NCBI RefSeq assembly: GCF_030936135.1
Contig: NC_082635.1
Span: 62,001-126,000, forward strand
From: Gavia stellata
Lineage: Eukaryota; Chordata; Aves; Gaviiformes; Gaviidae
Reading direction: 5' to 3'
DNA: 64,000 bases
The notes beneath the pieces are model-generated. The model did not search any database and was not told where the DNA came from. It saw nothing but the letters and a program-made list of their open reading frames with translations. The position numbers were made by a program, and so were the translations under genes. Shown here one piece after another: positions 14,991 to 28,600 of the stretch. Position 1 is the first letter of the stretch. Each line of letters begins with the position of its first letter.

Positions 14991-17744
14991 TGCTCTGTCT
15001 GCAACTTTTAATTCCTGGAGAAAACTGGTCTCTTAACGACTTTTGGCTGATTTAGAAAAGCTTCTGTGAAGATTGTGTTGAGATTGGCTGCCCTTTCTAG
15101 TTTGCCATACCACTCAGTATTCAATCCTTGCAGCTGCTGCCTCTGCTGCGATATTGTCACTCCTAATGCTTCTGATAAAGTGCAATTCTGGAAGAGAACA
15201 TAACCTCTTAATTTCAGGATGGATGGCCACTTCGGGATGTCCACAACGCTGCGCTGTGAATCTGAATGGAGAATCCGTTACCTCGAGGACTCCGTACTGA
15301 AATGAACTGCTAACGAAAGTGCAGGAGATTCCCAAAAAGCAGCACAGAGTGGTACAGGTTTGACGCTCAAAGGTCACTTTGAAGGAAGAACAGCTTGAGC
15401 CTTCCCCTTTTCCACCTGGGTAGGGGCCCTTTTGTATTTCATTAAGGCATCAGATACTATGTTCTTGTATTCGGTCACCCACACAAGTTAAAATAACAGT
15501 CAAATCCCCCTTAAAAAAACGGTGGCCAAGCTTCCATTGGTTTTAAACTACCATCTCTTCAGTTTCCAGAGATGGGCTTTTCAGAATTAAGCTCATGTGA
15601 AAGAAAACAATCATCTTTTAGAGCAAGAAAGCGATTTTTGGATAACAGGGCATTGACCCAAACAGCAACTGGAACACACGAAGTGCTGCAATTAGAAAAG
15701 GCAATAGTCACTACAGCCAGGATGAATAGTCCCCTAAACTAATACTGTGTTAAGGTCATCTACACCTATTTTGTTTGCCATCGGGTAATTAGATTTGATA
15801 TTTTGTGTTTTAGTATTTGTTTTCTGTGCTCACAGCATGGCTTAGTTTGGCACTGCAGGTTTTCGGGAAGTTATCCGTAGGTTTTATGATTCAGAAAATG
15901 ACTTTAAAAACCCTTCTGTGTTCTCTGCCAGACTTGTTGGGCAAATCTCGTCCAGCGTATGCAGGTCTCCATGGGAAATGCCACTTAGCAGTGAGCAAAC
16001 GGGCATAGTTGCAAGGGCACTTTGTCAGCAGCGACATAAAGCTGTGTTATATATAGTCCTGTGTGCCTCATCTTGGATATGGATATTGTAATTCCTCAGG
16101 GAAGATGCTCCAGGATGCTGGAGGTGGATAGAAAAAAGGCTGAGGTCAACTACCGCAACCTGTGGCTGAACTACCAGGAGAAGTTGATGCATCCAGTGAC
16201 TGAAAGGTGGGGTTGATATTGGGACTTTTTCCCACCTTCTATTTTTACTTGCGTTTCTGGGGGCTTTGTATGCAAAGGATTTACATGCTTCTCTCACCAA
16301 AACCTGGGAGGAGGGTGTACGTGTTAGATACCACAAAGGAATCGAATCATGAATAATTCAGTTTATTAATAGCTTACTCCAGTTTGGGATAATTAATTCA
16401 CCAGAATGGGCTTAATTGTATAGATGGTTTCAACGAACCACCAGAAAAATTACTATCTCAGTACTGTTTCTGAACCATCCTGTTAAAAATCTGCCTTCCT
16501 ACAGAATTTGGAGCGTCCTACAGAGCGTTAATGAAAGAGGAAAAGTTTATGCATGCTTCGTGATTCTGGTCAGATATGGTACCTGCAGGTCACATATTCC
16601 ATCGGTGAGTAAAATATATCTACGAGTTTCAGACTGGCAGTTGTTGCAGAAGTACTGTGTAGATCTTCAGACTCTCATTTCGAAGCAAGATGGATCAAGG
16701 AGAAATGAATTAAATGAGAGAAAAAGATAGCAAAGGGTTCATTAGGCTTATTCCCAAATGAGTGCCCTGCAATTCACTGCACTTGGCTTTTTTTAACTTG
16801 CTGCCCTTGCTACTCTTCTGACCCTTTGGGACCGTGTGTTGCTTCAATTCCTGGTTCTTTCTCCAGTTAAATCTCAGCAATTGTGCATTTGTTCATCACT
16901 TCTAATGCATTTCATATTTCTGCTCTGCAGAGAGGGTTAGGAGTGGTTTTAGGGAAGGAACGTGGCCTCCAAGACCACAGAGCATTGAAGATTAATTCAT
17001 CAGTTGCTTTTTTGTTAGCCAAAACTCTTGAGAACATTTAGGCAATTTAGTTACAGATGTGTGAAAAAGCTTAAAGTTTTGAGGTCACCAAGGTAAGTAC
17101 GGTGTTGGACGTGCTTTAATTTCTAATATCTGCTAAACTAGAGTCATCTGGAAGAGCATAACAAAATTTTACATTAATACAGTAAAAAGGGGCTGGAGTT
17201 TTCCGATTGTTATCTCACAGCAGTGAGCAGCTTGGATTTCCATAATGCTTTTCATAAAGTGGAACATCTTGTAGCGTTTTGCGAAGCATTTAATTACCGG
17301 TAATGCTGACGCTGCACTTCTCTGGCCATACCATTTAAGGGCAGTATCAGAAACAACGATATTCTCTATGTTTTAAGTAGTAACATTTGGAAAACTTTCA
17401 GCTTTCAAGAGCAAACCTAAGCTCTGGGAAGGTCAAAAAATCCCAGAGACATCTGCGGTTGAGTTCAACCATACCCTTGTGTTCCTCAGCCTGCAGAAGC
17501 TCTTTTAATTAGGGGAGGAAGGTTATGACGAAGTATGCTTTTAACAGCCAGTCTCTGAAGTGCTAAAACACTTCCACAGGAAAGGGGTTTGTTGTGTGGG
17601 TTTTTTCCTTTTATGCTTTCCAGTGTTATGATTAAGAAAGTGGTAGAGTAAATATGGCAGTTAGTTCGCGCTCCAAAAAACACAAAGCGTTGTGCTTTAA
17701 AGCCTGCTTCCATGGAAAGGAGAAACCTTTAATTCCGCATTGAG
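14991..17744. other. non-coding DNA, nothing recognised
   Basis: AT-rich sequence between two CR1 fragments. I see no exon or RNA gene. It contains a 12-bp perfect palindrome, ATTACCGGTAAT, at 17293-17304. Confidence 0.55.
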
Positions 17745-18255
17745 ATTATAGAATCGTCAGAGAATCATAGAATAGTTTGGGTTGGAAGGGACCTTTAAAG
17801 GTCATCTAGTCCAACACCCCTCAGCAGGGACACCTTCAACTAGACCAGGTTGCTCGGAGCCCCGTCCAACCTGACCTGGAATATTTCCAGGGATGGGGCA
17901 TCGACCACCTCTCTGGGCAACCTGTGCCAGGGTTTCACCACCCTCATCATAAAAATTTTATTCCTTATATCTAGCCTGAATCTCATCTTTTTTAGCTTAA
18001 AACCATCACACCTTGTCCTATCGCAACAGGTCCTGCTAAAAAGTCTCTCCCCATCTTTTTCATAAGCCCCCTTTATTGAAAGGACGCAATAAGGTCTCCC
18101 CGGATCATTCTCTTCTCCAGGCTGAACAACCCCGACTCTCTCAGCCTGTCCTCACAGGGCAGATGTTCCATCCCTCAGGTCATTTTTGTAGCCCTCCTCT
18201 GGACCTGCTCCAACAGGTCCATGTCTTTCCTGTGCTGAGATCTTGCTCATCTCTG
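17745..18255 (-). mobile_element. CR1 LINE 3' fragment (longer, better preserved)
   Basis: It starts with two degenerate copies of the terminal octamer repeat (gattatagaatcgtcag, agaatcatagaat). It continues through the standard reverse-complement CR1 3' region: 'ggttggaagggacctttaa', 'gtcatctagtccaac', 'ccagggatggggcatc', 'accttgtcctatcgcaaca', 'ttctcttctccaggctgaac' and 'gtagccctcctctggacc'. About 510 bases are recognisable, so it is less truncated and less diverged than the copy at 14.75 kb. It is inserted in minus orientation. Confidence 0.93.
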
Positions 18256-21200
18256 TACAAAATATAGTCAAGAGAGGTTGACCATCTCCTTGAAGAAGGC
18301 AGAGGGACTGAGCAGAGGGTCCTGCTTGTCTTAATTCAGTGGGTGGTAAGATGTGGTGTGCTGCCATCGGGTACGTAGCGGTGCCAAAAGCAGTGCGGAG
18401 AGGTTTCCTACAATGGATGAGGGCTTGAAGATGAAAACCAACACCTGTCAGGAATGGTTCAGGCGTAGTTCATCCTTCCCATGCATAAAATGAGACCTTG
18501 TCAGTGAAATAAAATATTTATGGGGAAAGGGAGAGAATTTATGCTGCTATACGGCTCTCACGGTATTTGTACTTAAGGGCTGAGAGGTATGACATACCTG
18601 CCGTGTGTTATAGGGGGGGGCAAAAAAGTGTTTCCCAATGAATGCCAGTTCTGTGAGTGTGGGAATTGTGCTAAATAATGATGCCTGTGGAGCTGGACTC
18701 CCTTTTGCTTGCCCGATGCTGGAGAGAAAATACAGCTTTCTGGTGCTTGTGTAGTCTTTGTGTGCTGGGCAGTTCCAAATAGTCTTCCCTTTTTAATATT
18801 AATTCACGTACTGTAGAATGTTTTGGGAGAATGAGGGTGGTGAGACCCTTATTCAGTATTTATAGCGGTGCTTGCTCTTGCCCTGAAACACCAGCTCTTT
18901 TCCTCTTGGATTAGTTAAGTTCTTAGTGTTGGAAATCATTTTGTAATTTTTTTTTTTCATGTTGTGGGTTTTTTTGATGGTGTTGACTGTCTGTTCCAAT
19001 TTGACTGGAATAAGGTGTTTAAAGGAGATGACTTAGATGTACTTATTTATGCACAACATAAACAGCTTGAAGGTGTACCTGCAGCTAATTTCTAGAAGAC
19101 ACAGGTGGGGCATGATTATAATGTGGTGATGTTAAGTTAGAGTCACTCTCCACCTCTTTTTCTAGTCACAGGCTTGACCCCAGAAAAAGCGAAGAAATAC
19201 GATGTGTTAAAAAAATAAAAAATAAAAAAAAAAACCCATATTTGGATACAAACATTTGTAAACCGCATTCAGCCCAGCTCACTGAGCACTGATTAAACAT
19301 TCACTGGAGATGCTCAGCAGTGCACTTCTCATTTCTAAAAATACTTTGTCTCCAAGCGCTGTCATTTAAGGAATTTCTCCGGTGGAAAAAAGAAATTCCT
19401 TTTAGCTACACGAGAGCTCTGCAGAAACAGCCTCTGTAGACGGTGGGTGATTAATTAACTGCTGGAAACCACCCTGTGCTTCTGCTAAGGGTCGAGATCT
19501 CTGTGTTAGAGCAAGCGTGTTTCAGTTGGTATTTCTTAGCCCTGTTCTGAAATGGAAGTCTTTTTATTTGTTTATTATTGCTCGGGTTGTAAAGACACGC
19601 TACCTCATCGTGAAGAGACTGCCATTCTCTGCTGCAGAAATCAAGATAAGCTACAAAACCGGAGTTAATTGGCCCTCGTAAATAGTCTGCCTTCGCTGAT
19701 AGCTCATGCGGTGCATATTATGCATACCAGCAGCAAGAAGACATTATGCAGTTTTAAAAACCAATTCAAAATAGTTTAAGAAAAACAACAAAAAAAACCA
19801 ACAAAAAAACCCCAACAAAAAGCCTAGACCGCAGACTTTGTTTTGTGCTTTTTTTTCTTAAATCCTCTCCCCCTCCCCTTGTCATTTTTAATTCTAGTAG
19901 TAAGCAAAGCTCTAGAGGCTTAGAGGCTCTTGTGGTTGGTTTGTCTCCTTAGACAACCTTTATGTTCTGCAAGATAAAGTCAGATTTAAGGCAAATACTT
20001 TCTCAGTCCTTTTTGGCTGCTCTGGAGTAAATTTTGCATTTCAGCAATTTTTTTAAAAAGTATTTATTATTATCCCCACCCCCCCCCTCCCCGGTTTTTG
20101 GTGCTGTTGTAGGACTCCATCCTCGTCTTGTCGTATTTGCGGGATACAAACAAACTTACCATCTGGCAATCTCAACTCTTCTGTACATCACTCTCCACTT
20201 CAGTCCTTTTTGGAGGATTGTAAGCATTTCACAAATGAGGTGCTCTCTAGAGGCCAAGAGAAAATTGCTTTTCTAGCCAGGATTGGGTTTTGTCTCCTGT
20301 ATAGCAGATGCTTGTATGATTATAGAGACTCGTCCCCTTTCTGTTGAAGGCTGCAGATCTTGCCAAATGTCTGTCCATCTGTCTTGCCAGAGCACTCGAG
20401 TCTTCATGTGTAGGAAGGCTGCAAAAAAGAAAAAAAAAATCTCTCTTAATTCTGCTCTTCAACTGCAAATCCAAAATCAGTGTTGTATCTGAGGGATGCT
20501 TAGTGGTCAGGAATTAATTGTGATACAGAAGTATCGTCTCTTTTGTGGTAGAGGGGTCACTTGCACGGGACTCATATTTCAGAAAGGAAAAGAGTAGCCT
20601 TTAAGCATTGTTCGACAGATTATTGTCTAATTAAATATTGAACATTTATTTCCAAAGGGAATGGTGATAACTTTTGATGCTCAGTTTGCTACAACCTTTG
20701 AGGAGCTTGATTATTTTTTTCTTCCTCCCCCAAAAGCTTCTGAATCCTTTATCTACAAAGGTCAAAGCGACACTTAACATGCCAGTTTCTTTTATTTCCC
20801 CAGTCTGCTCTATCTTTTGTGTTCTGAATAAAAATGTCAGTCTAGATTAACTTTTGGCATCCTTTTTGTCCTTCAAAGGCGGCATATCAGCTTTTCAACA
20901 TGCTTTGGCCAGTCACAAACGCAGTGTAAGCTGGAATAAAACTCATGCACACCACCACGTGGTGGTACATTAACTACCTTCTTGAAGATTTTTAGTTTGT
21001 ATGGATGTCTGAAGCGTGTGTTAATTGTCTCGGTAAATTTTTCAAAGTAGTATGTCATCTCAGAATACATATCCAGCAAGCTCCATTTGGATCAAATTGC
21101 TTCTCCGCACATCTTCGCCTTCTGTAGCAGCCTTGCTACAAGAATTTTGTATCTGCAGTACAAATATGCTTCTTGAACACCATCCCAGTGATTAAGGCAA

Positions 21201-24200
21201 ATTAGGAATGATGGTAGAGCCTGCGGAACAAGTTCCACATGTAGCATGGGCTGATTAAGAAGCAGCATACTGGATTATGAACGATCTCTACAGCTTTATG
21301 TTAATAAAGGGAAATACTCCATCGCTTCCTTGCACAGTGCAGTTATCCAGTGAGATGCACTTAAACACAACGATCTTAAAGGGCTGGTTGATGTCAGGCT
21401 GGTTTGAGGCGAAGGGAAGAGCGGGACTGCTGGCTTGTAGGAGAACCAAAGAAGTTGCATTGTGACAATGCCAGGACAATTGCTAGGAGCTATTTGCCGA
21501 CCCTCTGCATTTTTGGGCCGTGAAGTAAAACGGTTGGGCAATCAAGGGGAAAATAAATGAGTTAGCAATTATCACATAGGCTCAGGAACACCTTCCACTT
21601 CATAAAGAGCAATTTTGGACCTTTGGGTAGGGCACAGTGAAGTGCCAGTCTTTATATCTGCCGTATATTCGTGTTTACAATGGGCTTGTTTCTTATTGCC
21701 GTGCTGATTGATCTGGCATCCCCTGACAAGTGTGCTCAGCAAGGGGTTTTTTTTCCTATAAACTTCGGATTTTGTGGCACCTGTGGCTTCCTGATTTTCT
21801 GCATTAATCGGGGAAGGCAGTAGAGAGAGATCCTGCCTCAAGCTAATAGAAGAAATTGTGAGCCAGGAGGAAAGGAACACACAGTAAGCTTTGCACAATT
21901 GTTCTGAACAATTCCAATTATAAGTCTCTCTGGAAAGTGCTTCATGCTGGGCAAGAATACATGGCTTTGTGATATGGTTCCATTACTTTGCGCAACACAC
22001 GACAGAGACTGGCTTTTCTTTTTTTCTCCCAGCTCTGCTGTGGATTTCAGTCGCGGCAGAAGGTAGAGGTGATGGGGAAACACTGAATAAATCCTGAATG
22101 TTGTGCTTGCATTGCAAAAGCAGAGCCCTACCATGCGTTGCTTGCATTTTGTAGGTTGTTCTCCGTCCTGCCTTACTTGCCGTGCTATCTGTAGACAGTG
22201 GATTTTTTCTTTGTGACGGCAGTAGAGCTTGTGGGCCTCCCAAAATAAGTTGGAATTTGGGATACTGCTTTGATAAAGAAATTATTACGTGGTTTTCCTT
22301 AAACAGAAAAGGAAGGTGTTGAGTGGGACAAACTCAAGCGGCCATCTGGCTTATAGTCAAAATCTTCACTTGCCTCTGGGCTGGTCATGCCTAAGCCCTG
22401 TCCCAAAAGCGAGGTGTGCATCTGATGTTCAGAGGAACATGCTCAGCTGTTACCCGATACCCTTTGCAGCCCAGAATAGTTGTTCTCTCTAGGTCCTGCT
22501 GCCTTAGAAAAGCTCAGAGCTGTCAGAGATAAAGGCAGCTGCATGCTCTCGAGAGGTGAAACAGCAATTGAGAGGGAGAGCATGAAAGTATCGCTGCCAG
22601 TTTTCAGCAAGAGAGACTTCCCGGTGGCTAACAAAATGGCTTTCAGTGATGCATTGCAGAGATCAGCTGATAAAGCACGCTTTATTGGATTACAGAAGAG
22701 TCTTTCCATCCCAGTAGACTGATTTTTCTCAAGTATACCTCTGTCAGTGCCAGCAACGAATGAGTTCGTTCAGTATTAATGCATTTGAACAATCTGAATG
22801 TTCCCGTTAATTCCTCAAGCGCAGATGAGCAGGACTGCGGTTTAAGTGTAAAGAGTACTTTCTTTCCTTTTAAGTAAAGACATTTATTTAAAATCTTGCT
22901 AAAACAGTTTAAAGCAGCCTCCTTAATTCTTAAGGATTAAATTTTGGGCACCCACAGTGTTTTAGTGGAGGGGTAACTTGCACTGTGTAAAGATGAAAGG
23001 AATTGCATAAAGAAAAAAAAAAAAAAAATTAAAAATATATCTTGATGTTATGTTGATCTCAGCTCCCTAGTACAGAATGGGAAAGGAGGAGAGCCATTAG
23101 CTTTACGGCAATCGCACTGGCATCCATTGGTCAATGACTAATCTCCAACCGACGACTGGGAAGAAGGGAAGTTTGGGAAGAATGAAATATTTCTGTAGAA
23201 AGAGAGACATATTTTTCTGTACAACCCACTTTCTTCATATTGAACCAAAGGCGATTTTCATCTGAATATTATTCTTTTGTTAACGCACTGTCTACAAATA
23301 CTATCATTTCTTTGTCAGAGTAATGACATACCTGCCTGCATACATACTGAGCATGCAATTTTATGCTTGTTAGACTTTGAATGGTGGGAACGGTGGTGGC
23401 ATGGGATTTGTAATGAAATTATTGTCTGCCAGCCTTGTTATAAGTGTCATTAGCTGTCATCAATTGTAAAACATTTGGGGCTGGTTAAAGAGTGGAAACA
23501 GTAGAGTTGGTAACAGTGTTGAACATCTTCTCGTCGCAAATGCCTAATAGTAGTAGGTGGACACTTCATTACTTGGTGTTTCGCTTCATAAAAATCCCAC
23601 TTTTCCCTCTTTCAGTAATGTGAGAGAGAAGAGATGATGCATAATGATTTCTTTGTAAGAAGGCAGCACCGTGACACCTAGTATCACAATCCGACGTTGA
23701 TTCAACAGTGACTCAAAGCAAAGAGCGCTCCAACCTGAGTCATCCGCAGCATCTCCTACAGCCGGTCCTTCTGTTCATCTCGGTGGGTTCCCGTGCAGGC
23801 TTGGCCTGCAGACAGCGCTGTTTGGTTTGAGGTCGTAACTCACATGGGACGGTCGCCGTGATGACGTTTTAAGAGGACGCTGGGAATTGCTGAGAAATGC
23901 TTTCTAAGTAGAGGCAGCGGATGGCACTGGGAGAAGTAGATGTTCTTCTCTTGACAGCAGCAATAGCAGTTTATAGTGTATGTGATGCAAAACGTGACTC
24001 TCCAGGATTTTTAATGCCACTGAAGGAGCTTGCAAGTAAGGTCAACATTTTTTTGCTCCCTGCTCAGTTCATCATAGTACGGTTTAGGGTGTCAATCTTC
24101 AACAGATTGTTCCATGCAGTTCATTGAACGTTGCAGCTGAATACATTTCCAAATAATACCAAGGCACATAACGACTGTGGTCTGGTTAGTGTGAATTAAT

Positions 24201-25505
24201 GGTCCGTAATGATCGCAAGAATGGGAAAACCTGCAGAAGTGGTTTCAGAAAGTAGTATTGTGTGGGAAGAAATTGCTGTAGTGTGTGTGGTGGGTTTTGG
24301 TGTTTTTTGTTTAGTTTGCATTTCAACCGTGCGATGTTATCTGCAATATGAATGTTTATACGAGTAGTAAGCAAGTAAAGCCCAACTGCTGGTGTTCCTT
24401 CTGCTTTATCCCGGAGCAGCTTCCTACTGGGGACCGTGCATGTGTTGTTGTTGTACAACCGTAGCCGCACACCCGAGATTTCATTTTTCAGCCTTGTAAC
24501 AGAGACGCAGTGCACAGGCACAGTGCTGCCACTTCCAATTGCGATGCTAAAGCTCTTTCCTGTGCAGGAAGTTTTATTAATTCATAAAGTTAGTAGATAA
24601 TTGTGCAGAACTCTGGATTCTTCTCCACAGAGAAAACTCTGCAGTTTTCTGAGTACTTCCCAAACATTTGCCTTCCAGCTTTAAACTCAGAAGGATTTTC
24701 ACAGCCCTGTTAAGAAAGCTCACGTAGCAGCTGTGCAATTGAGAGGCTGCCATTGCAGGTGGATGCCCAGCTAATGGCAACTGGGATTTTGCTCCTTGAG
24801 GCATTGGGAAAGGGCTGTGCTGTCCCTTTCCACCATCCCTTGCCAAGAGCAAACTCCTCACTCGAAGGTTTACGAATACACCTCAAACATGCGAGAGTTC
24901 GTGAATCATCACTGGAAGGGAATAACTGATAGAGGACTTAGTGCGATGAAATTAGTGCTTTTGAATGGCTTGCAGAAGGCCTAAGCACTATCAAAATCCC
25001 ACAATTAATAAGTCAGTCATTTGAGTGTGGTTTGGTGAAGGGTAAACGCATTTCTCCATTCGTTTTGTAGAGAAAGTGGGTGAGTTCTTGTGGTTTGAAG
25101 AATCGTCTCATAGTCAAAGACTGAGTAATAAATTTCTAATAGGGTTTTTTTCCCTTCCTCACATCTGACATTCTCTTGACCTCCTGCCACTGATTGTTTC
25201 CACTCTTTCATTAAGACTACTTTAAGAGAATCTGTGAGTCTTTTTAACAGCATAATAGAGCTGTCTCAACATATTTCCTCGTGCAGCATATTTTAGAAGA
25301 GTGTGTAGTGTTTTACTGGCAATACTGTGATAATTAACGTGTAGCAACCCCAAAGGAAAATGCTGCTCCAGCAGTCTTGACCGATAAGGCGAGATCATCC
25401 AAGAGGTGCCACAAAACTTAACTGCTGGGACAATTTCTTCTTGCAACCAAGACTGGAGTCGGATAAGCTTTTGCAGTGAGCTGTACAGTACTTGGTTTTA
25501 ACTCT
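18256..25505. other. non-coding DNA with A-rich simple tracts
   Basis: I see no exon. Low-complexity stretches include A-rich 19,205-19,237, A/C-rich about 19,780-19,825, a C-run at about 20,078-20,090, poly-A at about 23,011-23,028 and a T/G tract at 24,285-24,318. The rest is unique-looking AT-rich sequence, presumed intron or intergenic. Confidence 0.55.
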
Positions 25506-25640
25506 TTGTACAAAGTTCTCCCTAGGTTTGTTTGGCTTGGAGTGCTGCATGGGGTTGTGCCTCCCCACATGCAGGACTTTGCGCTTCTTCCCCTTGGTGA
25601 ACTTCATGAGAACTGTCAGCCTATTTCTGCAGCCTGTTGA
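25505..25640. mobile_element. CR1 LINE internal fragment (diverged)
   Basis: The blocks 'cacatgcaggactttgcgc' and 'ggtgaacttcatgagaa', followed by a 'cagcctatttctgcagcctg' stretch, match my memory of a common internal or 3' UTR portion of avian CR1. The flanks diverge quickly. Boundaries and orientation are not certain. A repeat-library search would settle it. Confidence 0.6.
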
Positions 25641-28600
25641 GATAAACAGCTAGTTGCACTGAATTCATCAACAGAAATGCCAGAATTTGCTTGAGTTCGG
25701 TAATCATCTTTCGAAATAGAGCAGATAATCTCATAAAGGGAAAAGACATAAATAAGTTTGTTAATTATTTTTTGAAAGACTACAATAGCTAATATATAAG
25801 TGCCCAGCAAATTGTCCTTGCTGATACTTTTGTGAGTGCTTTCACTGAAAAATGCACTAATATCAGACTTTGGAGCTCTGTAGACATCCCTCTGTGTCAG
25901 ATCCTAGCGCGCAGAGCAATTTGCATTGCGTGCGCGGTTTGTAAACCTAAATGTGGAAGGTAATGGAAATGATCTCGGGGACGTTTCGTGCAGGTTTGGC
26001 TGAAGTGGTCATGAGGCCGTTATAATCCCTTGCAACGGTTGCACACCCCTTTTGAAAGCTGCCTTGTGATGGAAGAAAGTGGCTATCACCTCTACCTGAT
26101 GCCAGCGTAAGTAGGAAATGCAAATGCAGTGCTAAGAGGTTTGTCGCAAAGTTCTTTGTCTGAGGGCTGCCACAAAGTTGAGTTGGTTGTATTTCATCCA
26201 GCTGCTTCGCGAGCATCGCTTCAGTGGAAGTCAGAAAACCCTGTCGCTTGTCTTTTTATGCAAAGCAGCAGTAATCTGGCTCTGAAGCCTGCAGGGAGAT
26301 GTGCCGTCTCTCGCAGGTACGCTTATCGGGATGCCGCAGCTCCCGGCACTGCGGCACTTCGGCAGCGTGCCATTCGTAATTGGCCCCTTTTTGCTATTTT
26401 TAGCACCGGTGCCTTAGATCGCTGGCTTCTATGCAGAGTCTCGTGGTGCTTTGGGCAGTCCCTTCTCCCTCTGTGTTAACAGCAAGTGCATTATCAAAGC
26501 TTCATTTCAGGGGTTTTGCATAGGCATGCAAGTCTGCACTCCTTTTTTTTTTTCTTTTTCTTTTTTCTTTTTCTTTTTTCTCTCCAGCAGAACTGTTAAC
26601 GGCTGGCTGTAGCAAGTTGTCCTTTAGCGAGGGAGCGAGCAGCAGGGAATGTGATACCTGCTTTGGCTGAATTTTGTTCTATATGGCGTAGATCTCTTTG
26701 TATCCGTTTTGCAAAGCCTTTATGAAATCCCCAGCCTAAGCCAGGGCATCCACTTCACAGACTTCCACCCGTAATGATTTAAATCGTTGCAGACCCAAGG
26801 GCAGACGAGCGCAGGGGCAAAGTGCTTCTTTGTGCTTCTTTGCTAATTTTTGTGATCCCAGAAGCTTCCCCTTGGAATATGCATCCCTGTGGCTGATATT
26901 TATTTGCATGGGCTTTTCTACTTGGGAGACTGGGATGCAGCGAGGCATGAAACCCGTGGAATTGAAGGGCTGACAGTAGGCTATGGGATGGTAAGAAGCT
27001 GGCAGAGGTGGGTCAGCTCAACAGCTGAACGCGAGCGGTGGTACAGCACAGGCTGCGACAGCATCTGCCGAGCATGGTCCGCAGACAGGAATCCTGAATT
27101 CCATTAACAACGCTACCCAATGTCTCCCAGAGCATCTTCTGCAGCTAAATAGCTCTCAAATGAATTTGTCACTTTTCACGTAGGGCAGGATGCTGGAATT
27201 GGGTTTAGAAGGAGGAAAGGTCATAATTGGACCTCTTCTGCATTTTTATATCAGGCCAAACAATGAAAGGCTTAGGCGAGATGTGAAGTGGCAGACTACA
27301 GGTTGTCAGGTTGTTTGGAAAAATGTTTTAGAAGGCATCACAGTTTGTTGTGATGATAGCAAACTACATTAACTTTAGAAATTAGGACCATGCTCGCGTG
27401 ACCAGATTAGGCAAGACCGCAGAGCATGCAGGGATGGTTCACTGTGTAGCCAAACACTTGATGTTAAACAACTGAGGGGCAATTAACCGTAGTGCAAATA
27501 TTAACTGTCCATATCAGAATGAAGTCATGTGCGATGGAGACTTAAGACCCTTGACTCATCCTCCCACTCTCTTTACCTGGAGATGGATGTTTCATGTTAT
27601 GGGGGTTAAAGTATGCCTAGAAACTATCCACAAAAGGTCTACCCAGGCCTTTCTAATAAGATGATTTCAGTTTAAGCAGCAAAAGTTCCCCTTTTCAGTG
27701 TCGTAAAGAGCCATTTGTGTTTTTTATAGTCTTGTAAAATACGTCGTCAAATTGCTTCAAGACTATCCTAAAATAAAAACTCCGACAACCTCTTTGAGGA
27801 GTTGAGAGAGTCTTAAACCTGGAGCTACAATTTTCTTCAATGGTTGGTGCGCGGTGTTTTACACAGAATACTCCTCTGCTTCCATCATGCCTCTCTTCCT
27901 AGATTTCCAGGCACTTAAAGAGCAGTATTTTTGCTTTGCTAAAAGGCCTCAACTTTTCCATCTCCTGGTAGGAATTTCTGACCAGGAGCCGTTCTCCAAT
28001 ACGGAGCTACAAACTTGCAGGGATTTTGCTGGCATTAATCCACCAGACCCAATGGGGCCAAGGACCTGTTCCGTCAGGGTTCTTATTTGCCTTTCCTGAG
28101 TAAGACGGTGTGATCTAAACTATACAGCACTTTTCCACTGTGATCATTATGTCTTTCCCTCGAAGGAACATTTTTGAACAGTGCTGTCCTGGTCTTAATT
28201 GCGCTTGTCTGTGCATCTTAAGAAATCAAAGAATCAATGTCCAAAAAAAATGCACGTTCACCTTAAATTCACTGCCCCATCAGAATGACATGCTTTATGT
28301 ATTTCCAAGAGCTTCGTTGTCAAATAGGGGATGTTAAGAGTCAGACACTCTCAGACAGTCCTTGCGCAAGTGAGAATTATAGGAAAATTCTCTGCAATTC
28401 TCACAGATTTTCAGAGGTGCCCCGGGAGGCTCTGCTCTTGTTAGCAGAGCACCGCCTGCAGCGTGAGGTTCAGATCAGCCGAAGGTGGAACTGTTTGTGC
28501 ACCAAATTCCCCAGTACAAGAAGCAGCAGCCGGTGAAGCCAGCGAGATAAAACCGATATGATTTTACATGTAATAAAACACTTCACTGGGTATAACGTGC

